From: Porodaedalea pini | Lineage: Eukaryota > Basidiomycota > Agaricomycetes > Hymenochaetales > Hymenochaetaceae | Direction of reading: 5' to 3' | DNA length: 64,000 nucleotides | NCBI GenBank assembly: GCA_002794775.1 | Contig: NBAY01000007.1 | Coordinates: forward strand, 1,116,001-1,180,000 | Part shown: positions 1-10,545 of the stretch, one piece after another | How positions within the stretch are numbered: the first letter of the stretch is position 1 | Layout: every line of letters begins with the position of its first letter | Program-made: the position numbers and the translations under genes | The notes under the pieces: model-generated | What the model was told of the DNA's origin: nothing | The model's database searches: none | Seen by the model: only the letters and a program-made list of their open reading frames with translations

Positions 1-11
1 TACTTGCCCTG

Positions 12-791
12 CTAAGGCTCCTTCTTTCGCTGCTTTCTGCTGTGAGTAGCGTTGCGATACTGTACTAGCCTTGCTGTAGACCTGGTCATTGGTCTGTCGT
101 CGCATCCTGACTGTATCATCCAAATATAGGATTTCCTCCATGTCTGGCTCTTCCTGAGTCGGCTCTGGTGCAGTTGATCATACATTATCTTGCCTTCGTA
201 GTCGAATGGTACGGTTACCCCTTGATCACTTTCTCTTGTGAATGCCACCTGTCGCTTCGTGCGATCTAGTGGAGTATATCTCCTTGGGGTTCTTTCCTTT
301 GGTTCATCCTGCTCCATTTCTGTTGAGGGTGCACTCCTCGTTCGTTTCGGTGTTGGACTTGGTGACCTGTCATCTGGCCTTCGTTTAATCTGGCCTATCC
401 TAGCTGTTTGCCCTGTGGGTGTCCTAGGTCTTTCTTCCATGACTGTGTCTTCCTCCGGCACATACTTGACCGTGTACTGCCTTGGCCTTGGAGGTGACTT
501 TGCCCTTTCCTTAGGGGTTGTCTTTACTATTCCTGTGGTTCCCTGTTGTATACGGCTTTGCGTCGGGTTCACCTGTATGAGAGTACTTTCCTCTTCCTCT
601 TCATCATCCTGGAGTACGCCTTTCCTGGCTGTCCATTTGGTTCTTTTGACTCGTGCATGCTTCGAGTATCCGGTCTTATGCTTCTGCTGCCTAGGTCTGG
701 GTTTTATCCTTTTCTTAGGTTGTCCCTTGCCTTTCCTTCGCCGTTTACGCCTTGGCGATTCTTTCCCTAGCTTTCTTAGCTGTAATGGCAC
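12..791 (-). pseudogene. Pol linker between protease and reverse transcriptase (partial)
   Basis: An open frame of 259 codons very rich in Arg, Lys, Pro and Ser/Thr, without enzymatic motifs. It continues the protease region after a frameshift and runs to about the left edge of the window, where reverse transcriptase would be expected. Low-complexity linkers at this position occur in basidiomycete Gypsy elements. Function unknown. Confidence 0.45.
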
Positions 792-819
792 TGTTCCTTG
801 TGCTGTAGTTATGGTCCTG

Positions 820-1185
820 TTATACCAGTTTATGTCGGGGTTCCTGCTTCTGAGGTAAGTCCATCCCGAGTATTAGTTGGTCTGTACCCAACGTAGTGAC
901 TGCATATGTCTGATGCCAGTCATCGGTTTCTGTGAGAGTCTGCAAGTGGGCTTGTTCTTTGATATGCCCCTGAACATTAGGTGTTCCGTCTGCATTTCTG
1001 ACTTCTCTAGGTTGTAATAACCTTTCTGTAGGTATGCGAAGTTGTCGTATGAGTCGTTTGTCAATTGCGCTGCAGGTTGCTCCTGAGTCTATGAGCACTT
1101 GCACTACCGTCTTTCGAACAGGGGTGACCAATGTTACTTTCATTCTTGGGTGCAATGCGACTGTTGGGAGTCGCCTATTATACAT
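820..1185 (-). pseudogene. Retropepsin-like aspartic protease of the LTR element
   Basis: The frame contains the retropepsin active-site motif in VLIDSGATCSAID near residues 30-42 and the second conserved block LILGMDLPQ near residue 104, as in Gag-Pol proteases of Ty3/Gypsy elements. The frame ends shortly after this block; the expected continuation (NPDINW-like) is found in another frame, which marks a frameshift at about 835. The enzyme would mature Gag-Pol in the particle. Confidence 0.7.
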
Positions 1186-1226
1186 CGCCTGTTGAAGACT
1201 ATTATGGACCGAGCAAGTCGTAGTGC

Positions 1227-2335
1227 CTACTGCTGGTCCTGTGCAAAATCCTGCGTTGACTTTGAGGCTGTATGCGCTTCAGCCTTTGGACAATTGCATG
1301 TCCATCCTACTGGATCGTAAGGGTCACTTCCCCTAGCTCTCCATAGGGCATGATCGTATTTCAAGGGCCTGTGGCATTTGCCACATTGTTCTGACTCCGT
1401 AACTTGCTTGATTCGATGTCCTCCAGGTTTCTTTCCTGGTTTCTTCTTCGGCTTACTCCTGAAGTTATTCTTCTTTGGCCTGAGTGGTTCTCTGCACTGG
1501 GACTTGTAGTGTCCCGGCTTTCCACAATTGTAGCATGTCCTTTTCCTGATGCCGGTCTCTTGGCAATCTGGAATGCATCTACGTCCATAGCGTCTGGATC
1601 GCGTCTGTTGCCTGGTTCATTCTTTGGCTTATGATAGTATGCCACTCCGTCTCATAGGTAGTTTGGCTTGTGTGGTCCGCGCTGCATCATTGTCCTAGCC
1701 TGCTGGGCTCGATGGATTTCCTCGGTTTTCTGCATCCACCACTCTGCACTTTCGTCCTGTGCTGAGGGGTTTGAGTTGATAATCCTGTCGGCCAACCAGC
1801 GTGGTAATCCTTTGATGTACCTGACACGCTTCATGTAGGGTGTCATCTGGTCATCTGGAACTAGTGTCTGCAGTCGCTTGAATTCCAAATTATATGACGG
1901 GATGTCGTTGCGGCCCATTTCGATGTTGTCTAACTGACTAACATGAACCAGTTGCGATTTAATGAATCCTTCCGCTCGTTCTTCCAAGAACTCCACAAAT
2001 TCCTGTAGATTCTTGAAGTGGCCTGTCTTTTCGTCTGCTGGGTCTGTGCGAATAAATGGTTTGGTTTTCTCCAGCTTTCCAGCTTGGTCAAATTTGTATG
2101 GTGTCTGAGCGAACATCCAATCCCATGCGTCTTTGACTAGTGCTCCTGCCATATGGCTTGCGATTTCTTCATCCTTCTCCACCTTTGCTGACCGTAGCTT
2201 GGTCAACACCTTCCTTGCCCATGCACCGTAATCTTCTCCTGGCTTCCCCGTGAACTTCGGCAGTTGGATATGGGCTCTCTGAAGCTTCAAAGCGTCCAAC
2301 TCCCTCTGCAAATCTTGAATACTTGGTGTACTCAT
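1227..2335 (-). pseudogene. gag: Retrotransposon Gag with CCHC zinc knuckle, broken
   Basis: The intact first part (2335-1652, 227 aa) is a retrotransposon Gag capsid-like domain (IQLPKFTGKPGEDYGAWARK near residues 23-42; YIKGLPRWLADRI near residue 174). An in-frame TGA at 1654-1652 interrupts it. Reading through, and shifting frame once near 1540, reaches a perfect knuckle C-x2-C-x4-H-x4-C at 1535-1494 (CYNCGKPGHYKSQC), then a basic tail and a second cysteine cluster ending at the stop at 1227. Gag packages the element RNA in cytoplasmic particles. The TGA is consistent with a C-to-T change of an Arg codon. Confidence 0.75.
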
Positions 2336-3273
2336 TCTGAGTCGTCCGCGTTAGCGGTAAGTTCATCTGAGTCGTCCTGAAAGTGTATATGCATGGTGCT
2401 ATCCTGAGTAGTTGCCATAGGCACAAGTCCTGGTGGTGGTGTTGGGAGTGGTGTATCCTGCCTAGCTGGTGGCTGCATGCCTCGTTGCATGGCCTCCTGC
2501 AATATGTGTGATATGGCCGGTGGTTCCTGAGTTAGATCCTGTGGATTTCCTTCCATTCGATCTATTCTGTCCATTATGTGTTTCAGAGTAGTCCCTGTGG
2601 TGACTGCCAATCGCCTGACTGCATGCCCAGTGTTGTTAACTGTCAGCAGCATCTGCTGGTTGCGGGTATCTACCCTGGTAACTCGATCTGCTATATCCTG
2701 CAATGCCTGCTGTGCATGATCGCCTCCAGTCTTGACCAATGCTTCCACTATGCCAATGAGCTCCATGAATTTCTCCTTGAATGTGTGGAACTCTGCTGTT
2801 ACTTGTTGTCTGCCTCGTTCGGCTTCGGTTACATGCTGAGTGTAGTGTTGAACTACCTTCCTAACTTCCTGGTCATGGTCGGTAAGCTTCTTGATCTTTT
2901 CTTCCAGCTGTTCGATCCGTTGGTTCCTACGGGTCGCCTGCCCAAGAATTATGTTGGCTGTACCACTTTGGTAGGTTTGAAACTCGTCTCTGAGGCTTTG
3001 TATGCCTGTCTGCAAGTCTCTAATCTCCTGTGTCTCTGACAATGCAATGTGCTGGGGGTTGTCAATCTTGTTCTGGTGCTGCGCTATCCAGGTCTGTATG
3101 TCGGATACTTCTCCAATCAGTGTGTCTATCGATGATGACAGCATTGAGTATTTGGATGGTGGGGCTTGAATAGGGATGGTGAATTCTTCTCCACGCCTCT
3201 CCCTTTCAGCTAGCTCCCTTTGCATCTTCTTGATGCTTTCCTTTAGCTCGAAGATGTTCTGCTGTGATGCCAT
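2332..3273 (-). CDS. Coiled-coil protein encoded before gag in the LTR element (313 aa)
   Basis: Starting at the internal ATG at 3273 (MASQQN), the frame gives a Gln/Glu/Lys-rich protein with long heptad-like helical stretches for about its first 240 residues and a proline-rich tail (PLPTPPPG). The same frame is open up to 3603, but the upstream part looks less protein-like. Its stop codon overlaps the gag start as ATGA (2332-2335). This could be an N-terminal structural partner of Gag, with coupled termination-reinitiation producing Gag; that is inference. I do not recognise a named family. Confidence 0.55.
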   Translation of the reverse strand: MASQQNIFELKESIKKMQRELAERERRGEEFTIPIQAPPSKYSMLSSSIDTLIGEVSDIQTWIAQHQNKIDNPQHIALSETQEIRDLQTGIQSLRDEFQTYQSGTANIILGQATRRNQRIEQLEEKIKKLTDHDQEVRKVVQHYTQHVTEAERGRQQVTAEFHTFKEKFMELIGIVEALVKTGGDHAQQALQDIADRVTRVDTRNQQMLLTVNNTGHAVRRLAVTTGTTLKHIMDRIDRMEGNPQDLTQEPPAISHILQEAMQRGMQPPARQDTPLPTPPPGLVPMATTQDSTMHIHFQDDSDELTANADDSE

Positions 3274-4121
3274 TGATTGTATGCGTCGTGCGCCCTGATT
3301 GCCCACTGTCTTCCTAGGAGGAAACTTCCTTCGGCAGTTGCAAATATGACTCCAATCGGCTCTATGGGACCTTGAGGATCTAGAGGGTTTCTGAAATATA
3401 GTATGTTTACCCGGATGGGTATGAATGATAGGTATGGGTTTGTTGTTGGAAACTGTATGGGTCCTGGTGTTGGATCCACGATGAAATGACGTGATGGTGT
3501 GACGTCCTACCAGATTCTCGTACCGAGTCGTTTCTATCTTACGATGAGTGTGATTCTCTATCGCAGTGTTAGGGTCGGGCGAATATTCCAATTCTTTAAC
3601 CACGAAGGTGTTGCCTTCCGGACTGTATGGTCCTCTGAGTGGTGTATTACCGAGACGACTTTACTTATCTTCGACCGATCCCGTAACCAGCTTCTCCTTC
3701 GCTGCCCTTATCAGGTGGAACCTGAGGTTGGTATTGAAAGCACTTAGTTACAGCAGATAGGGGAGGTAATGCCCTAGAGGGTCGAGAGATGTTTGGTTAT
3801 GCTGCGATGTTGTCTAGGAGGCAAACTGCAAGGCTTGGCGTAGCCGAGATGCACTCAACCAGACTTGGTTCTGTGGACAATGAGAGGAACCTTCTAAGCG
3901 TGGCGTAGCCGAGGGTCTACTCAATCAAAGTCAATCCTTATTCAACTTGGGACAAATCCTCAACCCAGTATGGGGCGGACTCGTTATTCAACCAAGGAGG
4001 ATATTACACAGTGGTAGTTATAGATGTAGAGGTAGGGGTAAGAAGTAGCAGTGTTCTGTAACCTTCTGAAAGAATGTAAAAGCGATAGAGAATGGGGATC
4101 TGGGGTGCTAGTTACTCGGCC
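3274..4121 (-). other. LTR R/U5 and leader region of the retrotransposon
   Basis: Between the TATA box and the coiled-coil ORF. Reading frames continue upstream of the ATG at 3273 (to about 3603), but they look patchy and frame-shifted rather than a defined gene. A near-repeated phrase, GGCGTAGCCGAG, occurs at about 3838 and 3903. No convincing tRNA primer-binding site was found. Confidence 0.4.
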
Positions 4122-4129
4122 TTATATAG
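4122..4129 (-). promoter_or_regulatory. TATA box of the LTR element (CTATATAAG on minus strand)
   Basis: A clear TATATAAG lies 5' of the element's internal ORFs. A transcript starting about 30 nt downstream (near 4095) would include the coiled-coil and gag ORFs but exclude the 4646-5149 ORF. Confidence 0.45.
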
Positions 4130-4645
4130 CCTACTGAATTTCTAATTTCTTTACGTTCTGTCCAACCAGATGCCCTTCCGTCTCCTTCCTATGTTTCAGG
4201 TGGCCGCAGCACTTGGCTGCTGCGGTGGGGATGTATGCACATGTACTCCGTCCAATGGTTTGCTTGCATTCTGCAATTTGGACTGCGGTGTGAGTCACGT
4301 GATGTCATGCACCTGCGCGCTGAAGTGCGAGCAGACTGATTTGGTAGTCGGGCTCCCACGTTCTCCACATGCTTCGGTTTAATTAACTTCCTGCTTCTCC
4401 CGTGTGCTTCTATATCGGGGCTTTACTTCCCTGCTTCTCGAAGCGTCTTCCTCGGTTGTGGCACTGCATAGCCTATCGGGTTGCATTGCTGCGCTCGGGT
4501 GTTCATTCCTCCCATTCAAATCCATTGGGGATAACCATGTGGACCCATGGGTTATTCTTGGATCGCCATTCAGTGTCAGGTCCACTCGGTGATAGGGCTG
4601 CTCCGCTGAGACATGTCTCCATTGTGAACGGTGGGTCATGTACTC

Positions 4646-5149
4646 CTAGGCTAGAGTGATCTTGAATGTTCGTCTTCCTGACACGTGCTCGAATTCGTAT
4701 AGCGTAATCGTGCCTTGATGCTTTATGTCCCTGAGGTATGCCCAACAGTGCTTGAGTGCTGTCGTTATGTGTATCGGTATGTCATTCCCTTGTACTGGAC
4801 TCGGGGTAGGTATTCGTATCATCATCTTGCAGTTCCTGCATTCTTCATGTGGCTCCTTATTGTATTGGATGACTGTATCCCATTTGTAGTTCTCCATGCC
4901 ACGTTCTTCTTTACTGATGTGGACTTTATATGTCTTGGCATCTCGATAGTAGATTGCCTGTCCTGTTTCAAAGTATGGGGATTGGCCTTCCCACTTGTGT
5001 GCTCGTAATGTGACGTCCTGGTCCATTAATCCTATTGTCTTCAGGAGTTCTGGGACCTTCTGTGCTACGTTCTGTAGTAGCATGCACTTGGTGCATTGGG
5101 GATCAACCTCCATTGGTTGTCCTTTGCTTTCTTGACGTTTGTGTGCCAT
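4646..5149 (-). CDS. Small unknown ORF beginning inside the putative LTR (167 aa)
   Basis: The ATG lies 17 nt inside the putative LTR terminus and opens a 167-codon frame. I recognise no domain. The product has two Cys pairs (CTKC near residue 21 and CRNC near residue 104) and is mostly polar. It lies upstream of the element's TATA box at 4122-4129, so it would sit in the U3 part of a long (over 1 kb) LTR rather than in the usual gag-pol transcript. It could be an accessory gene, a fortuitous frame in the LTR, or part of an older insertion. Confidence that it is translated is low. Confidence 0.35.
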   Translation of the reverse strand: MAHKRQESKGQPMEVDPQCTKCMLLQNVAQKVPELLKTIGLMDQDVTLRAHKWEGQSPYFETGQAIYYRDAKTYKVHISKEERGMENYKWDTVIQYNKEPHEECRNCKMMIRIPTPSPVQGNDIPIHITTALKHCWAYLRDIKHQGTITLYEFEHVSGRRTFKITLA

Positions 5150-5166
5150 GTCACAAGGTGTGACAG
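5150..5166 (-). repeat. Putative LTR 5' terminus, TGTCACACCTTGTGACA
   Basis: On the minus strand the 17 bases are a short palindrome, TGTCACA-CCT-TGTGACA, beginning with the TG expected of an LTR end. It lies just beyond the outermost ORF of the element. That this is the LTR edge is inferred; the matching second LTR is outside the window. Confidence 0.5.
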
Positions 5167-5454
5167 TGTAGCGTGACTGTGACTGACGGATTTTTGCCTG
5201 GGCAAGTATCCGTCAAGATCAGGTGACCACGTAACCACGTGTATGATCAACGATGATCTGCCTTGATCGTCGTTTCCGAATGAGCGAAAATTTCCTTTCA
5301 CATGCACTCCGAACACAACGCTCCACGCCCTGGTTTATCTACCACTATTTATCCACCACCCATCCAGTTGGTCGGTACAGACAAAGATAGGTACACCACC
5401 GTTACGTACGCTAGGGCCGCCTAGAAAAAGCCCAAACAAGTCCCCACCAAAGTC
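5167..5454. other. Junction between LTR element and LINE
   Basis: 288 bases with no credible ORF. It should contain the target-site duplication of the LTR element and the 5' untranslated region of the LINE. An in-frame TAG at 5422 precedes the LINE ORF1 start. I could not find the LINE 5' end. Confidence 0.3.
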
Positions 5455-6357
5455 ATGAAAACCACTACAGACCACCCTGACGGGGAGGTCACCGTCACAC
5501 CCATGAATCAAGCTAACAGCTTGGTCAACACACGTGTCCGTAACGTCAAACACGTTTACTTTTCTCTTCCTGACAACCTTGCTGTCCGCCCTCTTCCCAA
5601 TTCCATAAAGAACACCGTTCGTTCTGGCCTTAAAGGCTCTACAGACTTTAAACATCTCGTCATTCTTAATGTCGAGTATACTTCCAATGGCAACCTTTGC
5701 ATCTCCTTTACTAACATCTGCCCTGATTTCGATTCTTCTTTCTCTTCTCTTTCATCCCTCCTTAACCACGTCATTAACATTAGCGGTGCTCGCATGTTTA
5801 CACCCTCCCCACAGTTCAAACTTGTCCTACCAGCTGTGCTGGTGTTCGACAAGGACACCAACACTCTCTATACTGAACGTGACTTAATGGAGGAACTGAC
5901 ATCTCTCCCTCAGTTCACCAATCAGGAATTTCTCTACCCCCCTCGTTTTATGGCATCCATTGAACGTCTAAACACCCTGGATTTCTGCAATGTCTCTATC
6001 ATTTTGAAAGACACTAACCGCCTTGCATTCAACCACTTCTTCCTCCATAATAACTGCAACCTCCCGGTCTTTGGCGTCATCCGACACCTCGAAGAGATGC
6101 AGGCCCGACCAACTATCTCTCAATGTGACAATTGCCATCGACTTGGACACCCTTCAACTAAATGCCGCTCAGTGGCTCGTTGCGCCATTTGTTCCAAGCT
6201 GCATCAAACCGCAGTTCATGTAGCCAGGTGTGCCCCTTGCACCGCCAGTAACAACCTTGCGTGCCAGCATTTTGCGCACTGCATCAATTGTCAAGGCGAC
6301 CATAACGCCAGGTCTTCCGCCTGTCCAGCCCATCAAAATTACCGACCCCCTTTCTAA
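5455..6357 (+). CDS. LINE ORF1 (gag-like, CCHC zinc knuckles, 300 aa)
   Basis: The start is the first Met after an in-frame TAG at 5422. The C-terminal quarter carries a run of zinc-knuckle-like clusters (CDNCHRLGHPSTKC near residue 223, then CAICSKLHQ and CINCQGDHN), as in ORF1 of Tad1/Jockey-type LINEs. These proteins coat the LINE RNA. No internal stop is seen, in contrast with ORF2. The stop TAA is immediately followed by the ATG of ORF2. Confidence 0.8.
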   Translation: MKTTTDHPDGEVTVTPMNQANSLVNTRVRNVKHVYFSLPDNLAVRPLPNSIKNTVRSGLKGSTDFKHLVILNVEYTSNGNLCISFTNICPDFDSSFSSLSSLLNHVINISGARMFTPSPQFKLVLPAVLVFDKDTNTLYTERDLMEELTSLPQFTNQEFLYPPRFMASIERLNTLDFCNVSIILKDTNRLAFNHFFLHNNCNLPVFGVIRHLEEMQARPTISQCDNCHRLGHPSTKCRSVARCAICSKLHQTAVHVARCAPCTASNNLACQHFAHCINCQGDHNARSSACPAHQNYRPPF

Positions 6358-9300
6358 ATGATTACATCGCTCTCTATTCTTTCTTTGAATATTCATCGTT
6401 TAGAACCTACTTCTGACCTTCTTTTCAAGTCTCTCTTTCAACGTGGCAGTTCATGCCCCAATATTATTTGTTTACAGGAGATTCCTACCATTTCCACCAT
6501 TATCCTGTCTAAATCATCCCCATCAGGAGATTCACAATACGCCACTCGCAACTCAGACCCTTTTATTTGCATCCTCCCTCCTTCATCCCTTTCTATCAGA
6601 CCTAGCTGCGCCACTTTCATTCACCCGCGCATTGCCCATCTTTTTAGCTCTCACCCTCATTTATCTCGACTTGTATGCCAAGTCACCATTAGTGTCGACT
6701 GTGGCCCTTCCCTACCACCTGTTTATGTTTGGAATGTCTATAGTTCTCCATCCACTCACTCGTTTGAGGACCCTTTCCCCAACCCCTCACCTTCTAATAC
6801 TCATATCTTCATCGGCGACTTCAATAGACATTCCGCCCTTTGGTCTGATATTCGCCATTCTCAATATTTCTCCTCTTCCGAATCTTTCTTACGTTGGCTT
6901 GACCAGTCTTCTTTAATAGTCGCCAACCCCCCAAACACACCCACCTTCCTGTATCCCCAGGGTTCTTCCACTCTGGACCTCGCTATCAGTTCTTCTAATA
7001 TTTCCCCTTTCATTACCCAGTCCCTCCTTATTGGTGACCCTTCTTTTAAATTTCATTCTGACCATCTCCCCCTTATATTTAACATACCCATTTCATTCAC
7101 CTCCCCACCAGACACACACCTGCTTTGTCTAGTTCACAAACAGGACCTTCCTTCCCTGATTACCAAATTTTGAGAATCACATCTTTTTTCATTTGATGTG
7201 TCTGACATTTCCCTTCCTTCTCAACTAGATTCCAAATTACGTTCCTTTTACACCACCTTTTCATCTTTCACGACCCACTTTCTGCGAAAGCATAAACCCT
7301 GAACATACTTCAGGCCCCATTCCTGGTGGACCGAGCAGTGCAATCGCAATTACCAAGTGCATCATCACAACCCGACGCCGGATAGTCTCTCCCAGCTTAA
7401 CAAAACCCTCGCTGCAGCCAAATCCTCGTTCTTCAGCAATTTACTCCATCAATTTGACCATTTGTCAATCTGGAAATGCCAACACCTCGGCATGGCACGC
7501 CGTTGCCACCCCATTGGCACCCTCAAACTCCCTTCTGGGAGTTACACCCTTAATGAGAGCGAGAAATCTAACCTATTTCGCTCTACATTTTTCCCTGCGC
7601 TACCGTCTGGCTATCACAACCAGCACTCCCTCCCTCCCCTTGCCGACATCAAGCCAGTCTCTGTCGACGAAATGCTCTGGGCCTTAAAGGGCATGGATGA
7701 TTCAACCGCCCCAGGCAACAACTCACTTACTTATTTTCATCTCAAACTTTTTATTGAATTCGAACCCCTTTTCTTTTCTCAAATATTTTCACACTGCCTT
7801 TCTTTCAGCTATTTCCCTCTGTCTTTCAAACACTCCATTGTCATGTTCATTCCTAAACTGAAACATTCTGACTTTTCACTTCCCTGTTCTTTTCGACCCA
7901 TTGCCCTTGTGAATACGATGGGGAAATTATTCGAACGAATTCTTTTTAACCGTCTTCAAGTTATTTTCGAACAACGCTCTCTTATTCCCTCTTCGCAACA
8001 TGGCTGTTGGAAAGCGCTATCCACGCTAACTGCCTGCTATGAACTTTTACATTTAAACAATCATAATCCATTCATTTCTTCTCCATCCTCCTCCACTCCT
8101 GGGCTGGGCCCTCATGAGCCTCCTCATCATTGTTTGCTGACTTCCATAGTCACCATCGACATACAAGGTTTTTTTGACAACATTTCCCACCCATTACTTA
8201 TTGACCGTTTAACTCGGTCAAATATTCACCCCAACCTTATTAATTGCGTCTCCCATTGGATGCACGATCATCCCATATCCTTACATTTTAATCAATACTT
8301 CTCTGACACTTTCACCAAACCCAACCGGGGCGTTCCCCAAGGGTCCCCCCTTTCTCCCCTCATTTCTATCTTTGCAGCCGCTCTGGCTATCGAATCCTAT
8401 TACAAACACTTTCCTTATAATCGCCCCCTCCTCGCCTATATGGACGATCATCTTCTTTCTGCGCGCTCTTTGATCATGCGCACCAACCTCATTCGTTTAC
8501 AAAACCAATTCCATTTTCTCTCTCTTCAATTTTCACAATTGGGCCTTTCAATCAACCCAGATTCCATTGAACTTATTCACTTCACCCCAAGTAATACCAA
8601 TCATTCTTCCTCTTCTTATCCAATGCAACCAGAACACCAACCTTCTCTTATTCTATCCCCATCTCAAACTATTCCTCCTCGGTCACATATTACTTGGCTG
8701 GGCATTATTTTTCATCATCATTTCGTTCCTCATTTACACCTTCACTCCCGTGCCAACAAGGCCTTATCCACTTTTTCTCAACACTCCTTTTTGTTTCAAT
8801 CTTCGCATGGTGCATATCTCGAGTATGCCCGCCTCTTATATTTCAACCTTATTCGCTCTGTCGCCGTTTATGGCACTCAGCTTTTCCCCGATTCCTCTTC
8901 CATCAGTTCTATTCTATCACCGGTGCAACATTGCACCCTTTCTCTTATGATATCTCACAATGTCAACAAAGACGCCGCAGGCTCTTTACTTTCTATCCCA
9001 CCCATCGATCTTTTTGTTCAATACCAAGCCAAACACTTTATAACTTCTTATGTCTCATCATCTCGCATTTCTCTTCCTCCTTCAGTGGATATCCGCAATT
9101 CACTCCCAGCGAACACCATCATTCCCAGTACCTCCCTCTACCCTATTATCCCACCTATTCATTCGCATTTTTCCCTCATACCGCTTACTTCTCATAAATA
9201 TAGTTCTTTTACCAGACAATCATTCCTTCAACTTTTCAACCACCCCCCTCCTTTCCAATACTTTCTATTCACAGATGGCTCTGTCATTGAACAGAATGGT

Positions 9301-10185
9301 ACCCCCACCGGTGGCCATGGGTATTCCATCATGCATAACCGACGCAAAGTTGCATCCTCCGCCTCAGATGTGCACATTCAAAGTAATATCCTTTATGAGG
9401 AATAACAAGACCTCATCGCTGGTCTAGCATGCTTCTCATCCTTGCTAGCACATTGCGCCCACCCAATCCATCTCCGCGCTATTATGGACTCAGCCAATTG
9501 TGCACGTCTTATCTTCTCAGAGGACCCCCATCACGTGGCCTTTATCACAGCTGTTCGCAGACTTTGCGGTATATTCTTATCTACGCATCATGAAGCATCC
9601 ACCATCTCAGTACAGTGGGTGCCCTCCCACATGGGATTGCCTGGTAATTTGTGAGCAGACCAGCTCGCTGCCCAAGCTTCACACACTCAGCGCAAAAGCC
9701 TTGCGCCCAATACTTTACCCAATTTACACGTGCAATTTTCCTCCAACCTTCTGGCCAAATGGCGGAACTGTGTCCTAAACCTCCGACACCATCGCAGCGT
9801 CACTACTGCACCATTTATCCTATATCCTCAACGTCAATTGCATCCATTTCTGCGACTTAACCCTGAGAAGCGCATCCCCCACAATCTCCAGTTGAAAGCG
9901 GTTGGGATCCTCCTCAACACACACGACATGCATGATCGAAACCTGCTAAACTGGTGCCCAGACCCACTCTGTACCAAACATGATGTCCATCATATTCTTA
10001 ACGTATGCCCCTTCTTTTCACAAATTCGCTGTCAATTTTTCCACCAGTCATCACTTCCACTTTCATTTTCAAATTGGTTCGCACCATCTAATTTTATGCT
10101 CCTTATCCAATTTGCCTACTTTTCTTTCTGTCGTCCACCCGACGCGATGCCTTATTACTCAGACCTCCTACCAGATCTTATATAA
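6358..10185 (+). pseudogene. LINE ORF2: endonuclease, reverse transcriptase, RNase H (4 stops)
   Basis: One reading frame of 1276 codons runs through, interrupted by TGA 7171-7173, TGA 7300-7302, TAA 9403-9405 and TGA 9652-9654. In order: APE-type endonuclease (LSLNIHR, CLQEI, FIGDFNRH), reverse transcriptase (FRPIALVNTMGKLFER, GVPQGSPLSP, catalytic YMDD near 8442), RNase H (FTDGS near 9268, WVPSHMG near 9620), and a C-terminal Cys/His knuckle (WCPDPLCTKHDVHHILNVC). The 9652 TGA falls where RNase H usually has Arg in GNxRAD, and the 9403 TAA where Tyr is usual. The enzyme performs target-primed reverse transcription. Confidence 0.9.
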
Positions 10186-10545
10186 CACAAACCTTTAACC
10201 TTACCTAACGATCACCTTCACATTCACACATACATACATTCAGTCACTACAAACGAATTCCCTCTTTCTTTTCTTCCCTTTCCCCCTTTTCTTCCTTTGT
10301 CTCCGTTGTAGAGTACGTAGTGCAGAGCAGTGCAATATTACAAAGTGGAAGTCACGAGAGCGCGAGGATAAAATGCTATATAAGGAAGTTCGGCATCCAT
10401 TTTCTTGCCGTGGTTGCCTCCAGGCGTTCGGCGCGCCTTGGTTCTCTCTACAGACGCGCGACGTACAACGCTGGTACGAACGCGATTCTCGGCGTTAACA
10501 AGGCAACCCACAACAATTTTTTTGACGAGCTCATCGTCAAACACG
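10186..10545 (+). other. LINE 3' tail and promoter/5' UTR of the next gene
   Basis: Pyrimidine-rich sequence (10260-10310), then about 230 nt leading to the ATG at 10546. An in-frame upstream ATG at 10405 exists, but the sequence after it looks like a leader. No poly(A) tail of the LINE was recognised. Confidence 0.35.

Larger units (their letters stand above)
1..5166 (-). mobile_element. Ty3/Gypsy-type LTR retrotransposon, 5' portion, degenerate
   Basis: Reading leftward from 5166 there is a typical LTR terminus, a TATA box, a coiled-coil ORF, a gag-like ORF with a CCHC zinc knuckle, a retropepsin (DSGA) and a proline/arginine-rich linker. Reverse transcriptase and integrase would lie beyond the left edge, so the 3' part and the second LTR are not visible. 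This order is that of Ty3/Gypsy elements (family knowledge). An in-frame TGA at 1652-1654, a frameshift before the zinc knuckle and another after the protease show this copy is inactive. The 3' boundary of the LTR and the primer-binding site could not be placed. Confidence 0.8.
5455..10185 (+). mobile_element. LINE (non-LTR retrotransposon) with RNase H, degenerate
   Basis: Two adjacent ORFs, a CCHC nucleic-acid-binding ORF1 and an EN-RT-RNase H-zinc-knuckle ORF2, define a Tad1/I-like LINE. The coordinates cover coding sequence only; the UTR ends and target duplications were not identified, and the 3' end probably lies between 10200 and 10310. ORF1 stop and ORF2 start abut as TAAATG. ORF2 carries four in-frame stops, so the copy cannot retrotranspose on its own. 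Confidence 0.9.

Noticed and set aside
238..858. 206-codon plus-strand frame opposite the Pol linker
   Set aside because: Shadow of the minus-strand retrotransposon frame; hydrophobic Leu/Ser/Val-rich, no domain.
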